From Sipunculus nudus (lineage: Eukaryota > Annelida > Sipuncula > Golfingiida > Sipunculidae): a stretch of DNA of 64,000 bases. Under the pieces are notes generated by a model. That model was not told the origin of the DNA. It worked only from the letters and a program-made list of their open reading frames with translations, and made no database searches. The stretch spans positions 42,413,676-42,477,675 of the forward strand of contig CM049311.1 of NCBI GenBank assembly GCA_026874595.1, given 5' to 3'. How positions within the stretch are numbered: position 1 is the first letter of the stretch; each line of letters starts with the position of its first letter. The position numbers and the translations under genes are program-made. This document shows positions 46,415 to 58,682 of the stretch, piece by piece.

Positions 46415-48359
46415 GTTTTAGATTTTATAGGGACCTTTTAACTCTTCTAGCTTATACACTGATTTATGATGAAACTGTTAAGCTGATTGGTTTAAACTTT
46501 ACAAGAATTATTCTATGGTAGGTTTTATAAGAATAGATTGGGTAAATACAGTTTTATAAAAGCATTGTAGCCAATTGAAAAAGGCTTTCTGTATTTGAAA
46601 ACAGATTTGACAATAATCTGAGTTTCAGCAGCCAAGTCAAGAGGTCACTCAGTACAAACAGGTAGGTTCCAGACATCACCATGGCAACTGACCTGGCCGG
46701 GGGGGGGGGGGGGTCTAGACAATGTGTCTAGACGTCTAGACACAGCGTCTAGATGTCTAGACACAATGTTTAGATGCAGAATTCCCAGATTATTGGAACT
46801 ATATCTTTCAACTGTTTGAAAAAACTTGGTTTGTATTTTAAGCAAATCGGGTTTATCATCAGGTCACATGTGAACTGCTGCACCCTCATTTTTGGTTGAC
46901 CTCTGACCTTTCCTCTCTGCCCAGCGTCCATTTGTGTGTCTGTTTCCACACATAAACCCCTGATCTCCGGAACCGTTTGACAGATCAGGCTAAAAATTTT
47001 GCACAAATGTAGCCCTTTGATAGCTTTATTATACACTAAAAATGGTGGTGCTACCTACAACCATTTTTGCACAGCGTCCATCTGTTCATCTGCCTTGGGA
47101 TAATATCACTCATATCTCAGCAGTGGTTTGACTTATCCACCTGAAATTTTGCAGGTTTATACATCCTGGACAGCTTTCTTGATTTTATGACAAGTGGCGC
47201 CACCTACATTCATGTTTACTCTGCAGACATCCAAGCTCATATCTCAGGAACCGTTTGACCAATTGGGCCAAAATTTTGCATGTGTATTGATCTCGCATGG
47301 CTCTTCATCATAGGCAAAACTGGTGGTGCCACCTGGAACCATTTTTGAACAGCGTTCTCCTGTTCATCTGCCATTGGATAAAATCACTCATATCTCAGCA
47401 GTTGTTTGACTTATCCACCTGAAAGTTTGCAAGTTTATTCATCCTGGACAGCTCTCACGATTTAATGACAGGTGGCGCCACCTACATTCACGTTTACTCT
47501 GCAGACATCCAAGCTCATATCTGGGGAACCGTTTGACCGATTGGGCCAAAATTTTGCATGTGTATAGATCTTGCATAGCTCTTCATCATAGGCAAAACTG
47601 GTGGCGCCATCTGCAACCACTTATGCACAGCATCCATCTGTTCATCTGCCTTGGGATAAAATCACTCATATCTCAGCAGTGGTTTGACTTATCCACCTGA
47701 AATTTTGCAGGTTTATACATCCTGGACAGCTTTCTCGATTTTATGAAAGGTGTCACCACCTACATTCACGTTTACTCTGCAGACATCCAAGCTCATATCT
47801 TGGGAACTGTTTGACCAGTTTGGCCAAAATTTTGCTTGTGTATAGATCTCACATAGCTGTTCATCATAAGCAAAACTGGTGGCCCTACCTGCAACCACTT
47901 ATGAACACCGTCCATCTGTTCATCTGCCTTGGGATAAAATCACTCATATCTCAGCAGTTGTTTGACTAATCCATCTGAAATTTTGCAGGTTTATACATCC
48001 TGGACAATTTTCTCGATTTTATGACAGGTGGCACCACCTACATTCACGTTTATGCTGCAGACATTCATGCTAATATGCATCACCCCTCACTCTATTCCCC
48101 TTGCCACTCAATCCATGCCTCACTTCACCTGTCCCACTCTGATTTCTGTGGATACACATAGTCGCTTGTCGACTACCCATATTCTAGTTTTAAAATGTCC
48201 TAGTCTGAAACTTGTAGGTCCGAAATGTCCATTTTGCTGAAATCATAATGACTAAGGTAGATATGCAGGACTTAAAAGGATCAATATTAAATTCTAAAAA
48301 TAAACCTCCATTCATACTCCCAAACTTTGCACAGGTTCGCATTAGGCCTGTAGGCCTTG
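46415..48359 (+). mobile_element. C-D composite element, copy C2b (5'-deleted, tandem with C2a)
   Basis: Begins inside C (TTTAGATTTTATAGGGACC), jumps to the ACTCTTCTAGCTTATACACTG region and then follows C2a closely: same TCTAGA palindrome block, same D monomers with fewer copies, same D 3' end at about 48185 and C 3' end GGTTCGCATTAGGCCTGTAG GCCTTG at 48359. Head-to-tail with C2a inside one insertion site in B3. Confidence 0.82.
46698..46780. repeat. poly-G plus TCTAGA palindrome cluster (second copy)
   Basis: G13 followed by the same chain of TCTAGA palindromes, with small changes from the 44266 copy. Confidence 0.88.
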
Positions 48360-49855
48360 TTTTTTAATATAAATAAAAGCCATAAAACCAGGTACTTATG
48401 ATCATTATTTAAATTTGTGAATTTTGTATATTCTGGATTCTCAACATCATTGTTTGGCTAAAACTGAATAAATACTAGACATGGTGCGAATGCTTTGCAA
48501 ATGTATTTGAATACGAATATGAATATGTACCGCATTAAAAAATTTTATTGCATAAGAATGGGAATTCAGGTAAAAATCAAAGTATTTGAATACCAGTGCA
48601 GATACTTTCAAAATGTATTCACAAATGCATTCATGAATATATTCTATAGTATTATTTCAATAATCATTTCAGTTATATTTATTTAAAAAATCATTTGATT
48701 TTCTTATTATTTTTTTTTAATAAAAATTATATTGGCACAATATTTGTTATTAAATTTTAATAAATAGTTAAACTCTTTTATTATATGTACTGCTTATAAG
48801 TTATATGGCCAAGTCAAAATCTGTGTGACAATAGCACTCCATTTGTTAATAAAATAAATGAAATCAATCCTCTTCCCTGTCTCTAAAGATACCATCAAAA
48901 TCATACATAAGCTAAACACCAACAACTCATTATAAAGCTTATATTTATTACCACACAAAACAAGCATGTGCCTCTTTCCCAAATCATATTTTTTATCATA
49001 TATAACAGCTGAGCGCCATAACCCATGGGTCCCTTGTTTTTAGTGAACCTGTGAGCTAATGCGATGGTTTGGCATCGTCTGTTGTTGTTGTTAACCCATA
49101 CTGTTTCGAAAACAACTGGAGGTAGTATCATGAAATTTAATGCAAACAATTAGCCATCTGAAAAACTCTGCATTTTCTTAGATTTTAAAGAGAAAAAGCT
49201 GAAAAAACTTTAAAAATCTTCTCCTCTGAAACAGTCAAGCCAAATTGTTCAATATTTCACAGAAATAATCTTTTATACCGTCTATGTCAAGTTTGTTCGA
49301 ATGGTTCGGTGAATTTTGGCTGAGTTACAGGAAGTTAAACTTGGCTAACTGTCCAAAAAAGCATACTAAAATGATAATCTCAGAAAAGGCCGGAGCTATC
49401 ATCACCAAATTTTATGCCAGTGTTGGTCACATGAGTCACATATGAAATTCAGGTATTGGTGGCGCCACCTGCATTGACCTTTTTTTGTACGAGGGTCATT
49501 GGTCATCTGTACATTAACCCATAATTTCTCAGGAATAGCAGGAGCTACCATCCCTAGATTTTATGCAATAATCTGTCACATATCAAATGTTGTGGAATTC
49601 AGCTTATTTTTATTGCTATCTGCATTTACTTAGATTTTATAGGGACTAAGCTGAAAAACCTTTAAAAGTCTTCTTATTTTACAAAAATTATCCCAGATAC
49701 AAGCCCTCTCAAGTTTGTTCAAATGGTTTGCATTTGATGAATTTTAGTGGTGTTACACGAACTTGAACAGTCATTTTGCCAATTAAGCATACTGACATAG
49801 TAATCTCAGAAATGACAGAAGCTAGCATTACCAAGTATTGTGCATTACCAAGTAT

Positions 49856-50752
49856 ATCAGACCTTTGTCTGATATTATAACTGCTCATAATTGTGCTTTT
49901 CATAAGTATGCGGATGACACCGAGCTATCTAAAAGTAACGAACCGGACCAATTTAGTTCTGTACAGTTGAGTATACAGAATTGTATTGAAGATGTCCTCT
50001 CTTGGATGACCAGCAACAAACTTAAACTGAATACTGTTAAGACCGAAGTTATGCCAGTTGGCTCTCACTCCTGTCTTCAGATGATTAACAATGCCCCCCT
50101 TAGCGTTTGTGGTAGTAATGTCACTTTCCAGACTTCTGTGAAATACCTCGGTGTGAAAATTGATCGAACACTTTCCATGCATGATCATATTAATAGCGTG
50201 TGTCGTGCAGTTTTTCTCGAACTCCGACGTATTGCTTCCATCCGGCGTTTCCTAACCTCCAGCGTTTGTGCTAGGCTAGTCTGTGCTACTATTACATCAC
50301 GCCTTGATTATTGTAATTCAATTTTGGTAGGTTTACCGTTAGAACAAATCTCACGGTTGTAAATGCTTCAAAATAATGCAGCCCGTGTTATTCTTAAAAA
50401 ACGAAAAAGGGACCATGTTACGCCGTTACTTAAGGAACTCCACTGGCTGCCAGTTCAGCATCGGATACAATACAAACTCGCAGTCCTTGTTTATAGATAT
50501 TTTGATGGATCACTGCCACCATATCTTTCGTCAAAACTATGTATTTATCGGCCGGTGCGCACCCTACGCTCTTCTAACGAAAGTCTTCTAATATTGCCTA
50601 AGTGCCGTACGAAAGTCGGTGAACGTTCTTTCAGTTATATTGCCCCTAAGATCTGGAATTCCCTTCCAGCTGAACTTAGAAAATCCCCCACTATCAATAC
50701 TTTTAAGACAAATCTTAAAACATACCTATTTCTGCAGGCATTTTGTAATTAG
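49856..50752 (+). pseudogene. LINE reverse transcriptase, C-terminal fragment
   Basis: Frame with the RT catalytic box YADD (in HKYADDTEL, codons about 24-27 of the open stretch), then the thumb-like region SWMTSNKLKLNTVKTE and VKYLGVKIDRTLSMHDHI, typical of jockey/CR1/L2 RTs. A single in-frame TAA at 50360-50362 separates this from the C-terminal stretch LQNNAARVILKK..PLLKELHWLPVQHRI, which ends at TAG 50750-50752. Endonuclease and the N-terminal two thirds of RT are missing. There is no authentic start codon; the 5' end is a truncation. Confidence 0.9.
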
Positions 50753-50777
50753 CAACATTTACCATACATGTAATCTC

Positions 50778-50820
50778 GGGTGTGTGTGGGTGAGTAGGTG
50801 TGTGTGTGTGTGTAAGTGTG
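50778..50820. repeat. TG-rich microsatellite in the LINE 3' UTR
   Basis: Imperfect (GT)n with GGGT and AGT interruptions. Confidence 0.85.
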
Positions 50821-52263
50821 CTTATATATTTATATATTGTGTAACTGATGTGTAAAAATGCAAGCGCTGTGAGTCTGATCTTGGAGTTCAGCGCTATATA
50901 ATTACTATTCATTATTATTATTATTATTAAATGTTGGTCACATGACTCATATTTGAAGTTGCAGATTTTGTGGTGCCACTTACATTGACCTGTTTTTTAT
51001 GGGCAAAAACCTCATAATTTTAGCCTCTTTCAGCTTAAAATGTTTATGATGAAACTGTCAAGTTGAATCGTTCAATTTTTCAAAAGAATTATCCTAGGAC
51101 ATGGTTCTTTCAATCATATCAGAAAAGCTTTTGTTGGTCTTATGGCCATTATTATGTCTATTTCAAACTGAGGACTGCAAAACTGTTATTCTACAAAATT
51201 ATTGTTTCAATTATAACTTCTGTAATATTGCACAAAAAAATTTTCAAGTTTACTTGAATGATTTTTGACAGAATTATTGGACCTTTAACAATGAAAGAAC
51301 TGCATCTTTTGTTATTTTAAATATTTTGATAAAAAGTTTATGAATATGTCAGCTTGAAAAAAAAGCATTTTAGCCAAAGTCTTTCAGTATGTGTAAACAG
51401 ATTTACCAACAGACCAAGATTGTGTTTTTATCTTTAAATAGGTTTAGAAACTGCCAACTGTTTCAGATTTGGCAACAGATCAAGAGTTCATTAAGTGCAG
51501 CCAGATATAGGTCAAGAGTCCAGTCAGTGCAGCCAAGTGCAAGGCATGTGATCACCTCATGGGTGACATATGAACACCTCATGGCCACCATGTGATCACC
51601 TCATGGGTGTCATGCCCCTCAGGGCTGCATGTGGACTACCAACTGTGTCAGATTATGCAACAAGTCAAGAGGTCACTCAGTGCATCCAGGTACATGTCGA
51701 AAGTTCACTCAGTCTAGCCAGGTGCAGGTCATGAGTCAACTTAGTGCAGTAGCCTGAGCCAGCTAGCAAATTTGTCACAGTTCACTTGGGGCAACTGCTT
51801 TTCTCACCTAAGCCTGGTCAGCCCCTAGCATCAGACTTAACCTAAGTTTGATGTATTGGCCTGATATTATGACCTGTCTATGTTTCTTTGATGGCTTTCT
51901 CGTTCACAAGACAGGTGTCACCACCTACAATGACTTTTGCACAGTGTATGTGCCTGCTTATTTCTACAGAGGAATTTGATATATCAGCCTGAAATTGGGC
52001 ATATGTATATATCTCTGATAGCTTCGTTGTATACATGACTGATGATGTCAGATACTATAATTTTTGTGTTGTGTGCACCCATGCCAGAAGTTCAGCAGTG
52101 ATGTTTGTGTAATTGTTTCCTTTTCAAAATGTTTAGTACTTGCATTGTTCATATACATGAAAAGTAATGGTCCAGCATTGAAGCATTATACCTGGTGTAT
52201 TTCCCAATGCACAGGTTTGCACTAGGCCTGTAGGCCTTGTTTCTAATTTTACAATTTTTTTTT

Positions 52264-53014
52264 AGCCCTCAGCCCTTAGGCTGATGGGCTATTGTCGTCA
52301 CCCAAGCTGTCTGTCCGTCCGTTCGTCCGTCGGGCGTCCGTTAACTTTTCGCTTGTGAGCGGGATATCTTGAAAAGGCTTCACTGTCAGAATTTTATTTC
52401 CTTGGTAAAGATCTGGGTCAAGTTCGAAGATGGGTGACCTTGACCTATTTTTCTACATTTTAGAGCTGATTATAGAAAAACACTTAGATGCTTATTACTC
52501 AGGAACCATTGGGTGGATTTTCACAATACTTACTATGATTATTGGGACTGATAGTCTGTACCTGCTACACAAGTTTGGTGGCACCACCTACAATTTCTGA
52601 TTTTTAATGAAGTTTTACCAGATTTTTCAACTTTGGGCTTGTGAGCGGGATATCTCTAAAAGGATTTACCATAGGAATTTTATTTTTTCGGTGAAGATGT
52701 ATATTGACAAAATCTCGATCAAGTTCAAAGATGGGTGACCTTGACCTATTTTTCTACGTTTTAGAGCTGATTATAGAAAAAACATTTAGAAGCTTATTTC
52801 TCAGGAACCATTTGGTGGATTTTCACAATACTTACTATGATCATAGGGACTGATGGTCTGTAACTGCTGCACAAGTTTTTGGGTGCCACCTACAATTTCT
52901 GATTTTTAATGAATTTTTCTTGGATTTTTCAATTTTGGCCTTGTGAGCGGGATATCTCTAAAAGGGTTCACAATAGGAATTTTATTTCTTTGTTGATTAT
53001 GTATATTTTTTATC
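52264..53014 (+). mobile_element. F-family Helitron-like element, 5' portion
   Basis: Starts AGCCCTCAGCCCTTAGGCTG with the pairing TGATGGGCT (stem AGCCC..TCAGCC / GGCTGA..GGGCT), then GTCTGTCCGTCCGTTCGTCC. About three ~275 bp monomers open with CTTGTGAGCGGGATATCT and include GGTGACCTTGACCTATTTTT and TTTGGTGGCACCACCTACAA. No 3' end seen; it is joined to an A fragment. Confidence 0.78.
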
Positions 53015-53213
53015 TATTTTTTATACCTTCAAAGAAGCTGTCATCTGTGAACAGGGCACAAATCGTGTGCATGAAAAGTCTCTGTGGAAACATGAATTAG
53101 GTCTCTGTTACTCATATCCTTTGAACTATGGCACTCCAAAGTACAGCTCTAAATAATGGAAAATTTGATACAAAAGCTGAAGTATCTGAACAACTAATGC
53201 AGAGAGTTGGGGG
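53015..53213 (+). mobile_element. A-family monomer fragment within F
   Basis: Sequence from GCTGTCATCTGTGAACAGGG to ACAACTAATGCAGAGA matches part of an A monomer, including GAAAAGTCTCTGTGGAAAC. Both ends are truncated. Confidence 0.75.
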
Positions 53214-53252
53214 TTAACCCGGCCGGTCGAGTATTTGGATTTCCCCTTTTTT

Positions 53253-55875
53253 AGCTCAGCTGACTATAAGTCATCTGAGCTATAGTCATGGTCCATTGTC
53301 TGTCGTCCGTCCGTCTGTCTGTCCGTCCGTCCGTCCGTCCGTAGATGTGGCACGTTTTGAAACCGTAAGACCTAGGAATCCAAAATTCGGCATAATGTTA
53401 GATGTCCCCAAGATCTCCTACCAAGCCGAAAACTGGGTCTTTGCAACTTTGTTCCTTTGAGAAATTAAGGAAAAACCTCAATTTTTTATTAAAAACCTAT
53501 TTTCACACTTTAGGACTGCCTAATATCGAAACCACTCATCTGTTTTTCCTCATATTTACCATAAATATTCCTCTATATAGTTCCTATGTACATGGCAGAA
53601 ATTATGTCTGTATTATTTAATTTAAAAAAGTTCTGGGCCCAATCATAATGCATTTTGAAAAAAATAAGGAAAGATATTTGATCACTTAACACAAAAAATG
53701 TTAAAGCTGTGGACCTTTTTTCCAGTAATATAACTTTAATTAATCAAAATTAAATTGCATACCCAAAATTAGATGAAAATCTTTTAAATTTTTTAAAATA
53801 TTAATAAAAATAAAAAATTGGTACCTTAAATTTTGCCCAACTTTGACCTTGGCACGTTTTTTTCCTGTAAGTACTGTGGATTTAATTTTCACAGCATGTT
53901 TTTGTCAGCATTTCAACTGTTAACACCAAGAATTTGAAACCAGTTGATCAAAAACTGTAGATTTTAATCAAGTTTTCAAGCACCATGTAACATATTGTTT
54001 ACATCAAGCTAGTGTTATGCAGTTTGCAAAAGCTCAGCTCCCCAGCTTCAGCTCTAAGTTCCTTAAATTCAGCATACAGTTAGATGTCTCCAAAATCCCC
54101 TACCATGCCAAGAATTTGGTCACTCGGACTTAATACCTTCGAGATATTAATGAAAAACTTCATTTTTCCATTAAAAACCCATTGTTACACTTCAAGACTA
54201 CCTAATATCAAAACCACTGATCTGACTTTAATCATAAACAATATACATATTTTTCATTCTCTATGCACATCCCAGAATGATGTCAGTATTGCGTAACTGT
54301 TTTAAGTTATGGGCCCAAACATAATGCACTTTTTAAAAAATCAAGAAATATATTTACTCCCTTAACAAGGGCATTGCTGGAGATTTTTTTGTCAGGGATG
54401 TAACATTATTTAATCAAGATTCAATTGAATACCCAAAATTAGTTCTGAATTTTTCAAATTTTATTAGTTATTAGTATAAATATAAAATTAGTACCTTAAA
54501 TAGTGCCCAACTGTGACCATGGCACGTTTGTTTCCCGTGAGCACTGTTGATATAATTTTCATATCATGAACACATAAGGATTTCAGCTTTTTAGTTTAGA
54601 AAGCTGAAAGAAATTGGCCAAAAATTGTAGCTTTTATTAATGTTTTTTATGAGACCCTGTCAGACTTTGGCTCTCTCCAGCCCCTCTTGAGTCACCTGTA
54701 TGTTGACCTTGTTGACCTTTCATCAAATTATGCACGCTTGAGGCGAGGCAAACAGGAATCCAGGCAGCTTATGGCCAGCCACAGTTGATCCAGGTGTCCA
54801 ACCCAACTCATCTAGTAGTTTTAACCAACAACATATCAATAAACAACAAATTAATAAATTTTTATTGGTTTTTAATAACAAATTAAAGAAAAATAGAAAA
54901 GGAATTTGTTAGTTTATAATAACAGGAAATTAACTTGCAGTTACTGATGATATAAGAATCTTGTATCGATGGGTATAATGTCACATATTCCAAATAACAC
55001 CATGCAGTCACCTATGGCATTTTTTAGTTCAATTTTAATGATAAAGAAGTAAATCATATTATTCATTACTAATCATTAGGGATCATATGAAGGAAATTAA
55101 TGATAGACAAAGATGCAGTTGATAATATTAATCTAGATTCCTACTGTGTCTAGTGTGTACATTGATGTGAAATTAGTCCAAAATGAATTTTTTACAGTAA
55201 TTTTTTAATATAAATAAAAGCCATAAAACCAGGTACTTATGATCATAATTTAAATGTGTGAATTTTGTATATTCTGGATTCTCAACATCATTGTTTCGTG
55301 AAAATTGAATAAATACCAGACATGGTGCGAATACTTTGTAATTGTATTTAAATACAAATATGATTATGTACTCCATTATAAAATTTCTTGCATAAAGAAT
55401 GGGAATTCAGGTAAAAATGAAAGTATATGAATACTTGTGCAAATACTTTCAAAATGTATTCATGAATGCATTCATGAATATATTCTTTAATATTATTTTA
55501 ATAATCATATCAGTTATATTTCATTTTAAAGAATCATATGATTCTCTTATTATTTTTAATAAAAATTATATTTGGGACAATATTTGTAATTTTTTTAATA
55601 AATAGTTAAACTCTTATATTATATGTTCTGCTTATAAGTTATATGGCCAAGTCAAAATCTGTGTGACAATAGTACTCCAATTGTTAATAAAATAAATGAA
55701 ATCAATCCTCTTCCCTGTCTCCAAAGGTACTATCAAAATCATACATATGCTAAACAACAACAGCTCATAATACAGCTTATATTTATTACCACACAAAACC
55801 AGCATGTGCCTCATTTCTAAATAATATTTTTTTATCATATATAACAGCTGAGCGTCGTGACCCATAGGTCCCTTG
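53253..55875 (+). mobile_element. B-family Helitron-like element, copy B5 (complete)
   Basis: 5' AGCTCAGCTGACTATAAGTC after CCCCTTTTTT, (GTCC)n at 53305-53342. Close to B1 (shared GTAGATGTGGCACGTTTTGA). It ends ACAGCTGAGCGTC, GTGACCCATAGGTCCCTTG. Confidence 0.87.
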
Positions 55876-56304
55876 TTTTTCTTCTTTTTTTTTGGGTGGG
55901 GGGGGGGGGGGGGGTTGCTCGTCTGCAATTTTTTTTGGTATGATCTGCCCAAAGCGCACCTGGGCCCGTAAAATCTTCCTTCATGTGCTTGAAAACAGCC
56001 CCTCTATAGGCTTTACATTCTTAGATGCTCTTAATTTCCATATAGAAAGATAAAACCTGATGTTGCCGATCGTTTAATTTGATCCTTAAAATTAGTCTGA
56101 TTGTATATTTATACGTGGAAGGAATGTTACACTCGTGCGCGATAGGAGAATACCTGCCAGAGAAACGCAGGTAGAGTTTCACAGATAATTGCATATTTCT
56201 TTGAAAATTGCAAATTTTTGTCTGAACCGATTAATAATCGATCATCAGTCGGTTAGCTAAAACCGATGATCGATTATGAAAAAGGAACCGACTCCCACCA
56301 CTAG
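55876..56304. other. spacer with G tract and long hairpin
   Basis: G-rich tract at 55893-55914, then unassigned sequence. At 56231-56278 ATAATCGATCATCAGTCGG pairs with CCGATGATCGATTAT. The segment ends GGAACCGACTCCCACCACTAG, whose complement starts CTAGTGGTGGGA, like the end of some small hAT-type elements. No gene. Confidence 0.55.
56231..56278. repeat. inverted repeat (hairpin) with ATCGATCATC arms
   Basis: About 17 paired bases around an AGCTAA loop, interrupted by four extra bases (CAGT) in the left arm. Confidence 0.8.
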
Positions 56305-57447
56305 TAGTTATCTGTCAACAGGGTACAAATCATAACAACTGGACCTAGAATCTTCATTCTTGACACACAGGGAGACCCATGAAAAGTCTCCATGGAAACC
56401 TGAAATTTGGTCTCTGTTACCCATATCCTTTAAACTGTATGGCTTCAAAATACCCCCCAGAATAATGAAATATTTGATACAAAAACTGCAGTATCTCAAT
56501 AACTACAACACTGATGGTCATGATTTATTGCATACATATTGATCCTGAGGTGTTACATCAGTTTCTGCAGACTGGGTGGGCCACCTGTATTTTTTTCAAA
56601 TTATTACGAATTTTTTCTCTATTTTTGAGACCTTTAAAGATGTGTTTATCTGTCAACAGGGTACAAATCTTAACAACTGGACCTAGAATCTTCATTCTTG
56701 TTATGCAAGGAGGCCCATGAAAAGTGTCTTTGGAAACCTGAAATTAGGTCTCTGTTTCCCATATCCTTCAAGCTATAGGACTCCGAAGTATCCCTCAGAA
56801 TAATGGACAATTTGATACAAAAGCTGAAGTATCTGAACAACTAATGCAGAGATCACCATGATTCTGTGAATGGATATTGATTATGGAGTGTTTAATCAGT
56901 TTCTGCAGACTTGTGGTGCCACCTGTATTTTATTCAATTATTTTAATCTCTATTTTTGAGACCTTTAAGGGTGCTGTTATCTGTTAACATGGCACAAAAT
57001 GTAACAACTGGACCTAAAATCTTCATTCTTGTCATGCAAGGAGGCCCATGAAAGTGTCTGTGGAAACCTGAAATTATGTCTCTGTTACCCATATCCTTCA
57101 AGCTATAGGACTCCGAAGTATCCCTCGGAGTAATGGAAAATTTGATACAAAAGCTAAAGTATCTGAACAACTAATCCAGAGACCACCATGCTTCTTTGCA
57201 TGGATATTGACCATTAAGTGTTTTTATTAGTTTCTGCAGACTGATGGAGCCACCTGTATTTTTTTAAAGTTTACGCATTTTTTCTCTATTTTTTAGATAT
57301 ATTAATACATACACAATCACAGCCTGTTGGTTAATCTGTTTGATGCTTCAGTTGACTGGGTATATACTACCATTCAGATGATAAAATTTCCTTTTGCAAA
57401 TTAATCTCTTTCCAGTCAGCTGAGCGTCATGACCCATGGGTCACTTG
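56305..57447 (+). mobile_element. A-family element A6, 5'-truncated
   Basis: Begins inside a monomer (GTTATCTGTCAACAGGGTAC), has three to four monomers like those of A1, and ends with CAGTCAGCTGAGCGTC and the CATGGGTCACTTG terminus (57447). Confidence 0.83.
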
Positions 57448-57809
57448 TTAAGCCCTGAGCCTCATCACCCGTGGTTTCTGTTCACTTTTACCTTGTGAGC
57501 TGGATATCCCTTTTTGTCTCGGTCAAGTTCTCTTCTGCACCCATACATGTCCGGGTCAAGTTTATGACTTGAACATGAACCAGAGATGTGTACAGATAGA
57601 AGTCCATGTAAGAACAGGTATTATGTACTTCTTATTGTTACCACCCATATACACTCTTCTGTTGGCTGAGTGCTCTTGGTTTGATTTACATTATTTATTG
57701 AATAACTGATGAACTTGAATCCCAGGCACACCTGATAATTAATCAGTTATCATTTCTGTACCTTGGCCAAATCTGACCTGGTCCACCGTAAATGTTCCTT
57801 TACTTTTTT
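57448..57809. other. spacer with F-like scraps
   Basis: TTAAGCCCTGAGCCTCATCA and CTTGTGAGCTGGATATCCC resemble the F-family start and monomer opening, heavily degraded. The remainder is unassigned. Confidence 0.5.
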
Positions 57810-58602
57810 AGCTAACCTGTGAGCTTATGCGATGGCGCGTCATCGTGCGTCGTGTGTTGTGCGTCGTGCGGCGTCTGTACGTTAACCATAGCTATCTCAA
57901 AAACGGCAGCAGCTAGCATCACCAAATTTTTTGCAAATAATCAGTCATCTGAAAAACTCTATTGGATTTTGTTTATTTTTTTCTAACTGCATTTTCTTAG
58001 ATTTTATAGGGAAAAAGCTAAAAAAGCTTTAAAAATCTTCTTCTCCGAAACTGTCCAGCCAAATTGTCCAATATTTCACAGAAATGATCCCTGGAACAAT
58101 CTTTTTCAAGTGTGTACGAACTGTTCCAGTTTGGAGATTTATGGCCGAGTTACAGGAGGTTGAACTTAGTCATCTGTCCAAAAAAGCACACTAAATTAAA
58201 ATCTCAGAAACGGCTAGAGCTATAATCACCAAATTTTATACCAATGTTTGTCACATATGTCATATCTGAAATTGAGGTATTGTTGGCCCCACCTACAATG
58301 ATGTGTTTTTACAAGAGAAATAGTAATTTTAAACTCTTCTAGCTTATACACTGATTTATGATGAAACTGTTAAGCTGATTGGTTTAAACTTTACAAGAAT
58401 TATTCTATGGTAGGGTTCTGCCAGTTTTACAAGAATAGATTGGGTAAATACAGCTTTAAAAAAGCTTTGTAGCCAATTGAAAAAGGCTTTCTGTATTTGA
58501 AAACAGATTTGACAACATGCTGAGTTTCAGCAGCCAAGTCAAGAGGTCATTCAGTACAAACAGGTGGGGTCCAGACATCACAATGGCAACTGACCTGGCT
58601 CT

Positions 58603-58682
58603 GGGGGGGGGGGTGTCTAGACAATGTGTCTAGACGTCTAGACACAGCATCTAGACATCTAGACACAATGTCTAGATGCAGA
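58603..58682. repeat. poly-G plus TCTAGA palindrome cluster (third copy)
   Basis: G10 followed by four TCTAGA boxes in GTCTAGACGTCTAGACAC-type context, collinear with 44266 and 46698. Confidence 0.88.

Larger units (their letters stand above)
41490..49036 (+). mobile_element. B-family element B3, split by a C-D composite
   Basis: 5' AGCTCAGCTGACTATAAGTC at 41490. The B body runs to the T-run ending at 43463, then resumes at 48360 with TTTTTTAATATAAATAAAAG and finishes with ACAGCTGAGCGCC and CATGGGTCCCTTG (49033-49036). Removing 43464-48359 restores a continuous B element. Confidence 0.88.
49844..50935 (+). mobile_element. 5'-truncated CR1/L2-like LINE
   Basis: Holds the C-terminal part of a reverse transcriptase ORF, a ~180 bp 3' UTR with a TG microsatellite (50778-50820), the GCGCTATATAATTA-type 3' end and an (ATT)n tail at 50910-50930. 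These features are usual for CR1/L2-clade non-LTR elements in marine invertebrates (general knowledge). It interrupts the C element exactly between ATTGTGC and AATGTTGGTCAC, with no clear loss of host bases. Confidence 0.87.
49042..52239 (+). mobile_element. C-family element C5 (complete), with LINE insertion
   Basis: 5' AGTGAACCTGTGAGCTAATG starts within the T-run that directly follows the B3 terminus. C body, then the LINE fragment (49844-50935), then C body from AATGTTGGTCACATGACTCA. The 51440-51790 region repeats the degenerate tandem block of 11096-11470. The 3' end is CACAGGTTTGCACTAGGCCT, GTAGGCCTTG (52239). Confidence 0.83.

Noticed and set aside
49838-50752. Functional stop-codon readthrough at 50360-50362 in the LINE
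   Set aside because: The element is 5'-truncated with no promoter or start codon, so the stop is ordinary decay.
14803-57170. Recurring peptides containing MGNRDLISGFQGDF on the minus strand (for example 14803-15123, 20170-20454, 21913-22155, 23293-23493, 38213-38455)
   Set aside because: They are all the same antisense frame of the A-family monomer. Frames start and stop at random between copies and no domain is recognisable, so they reflect DNA repeat conservation, not a protein family.
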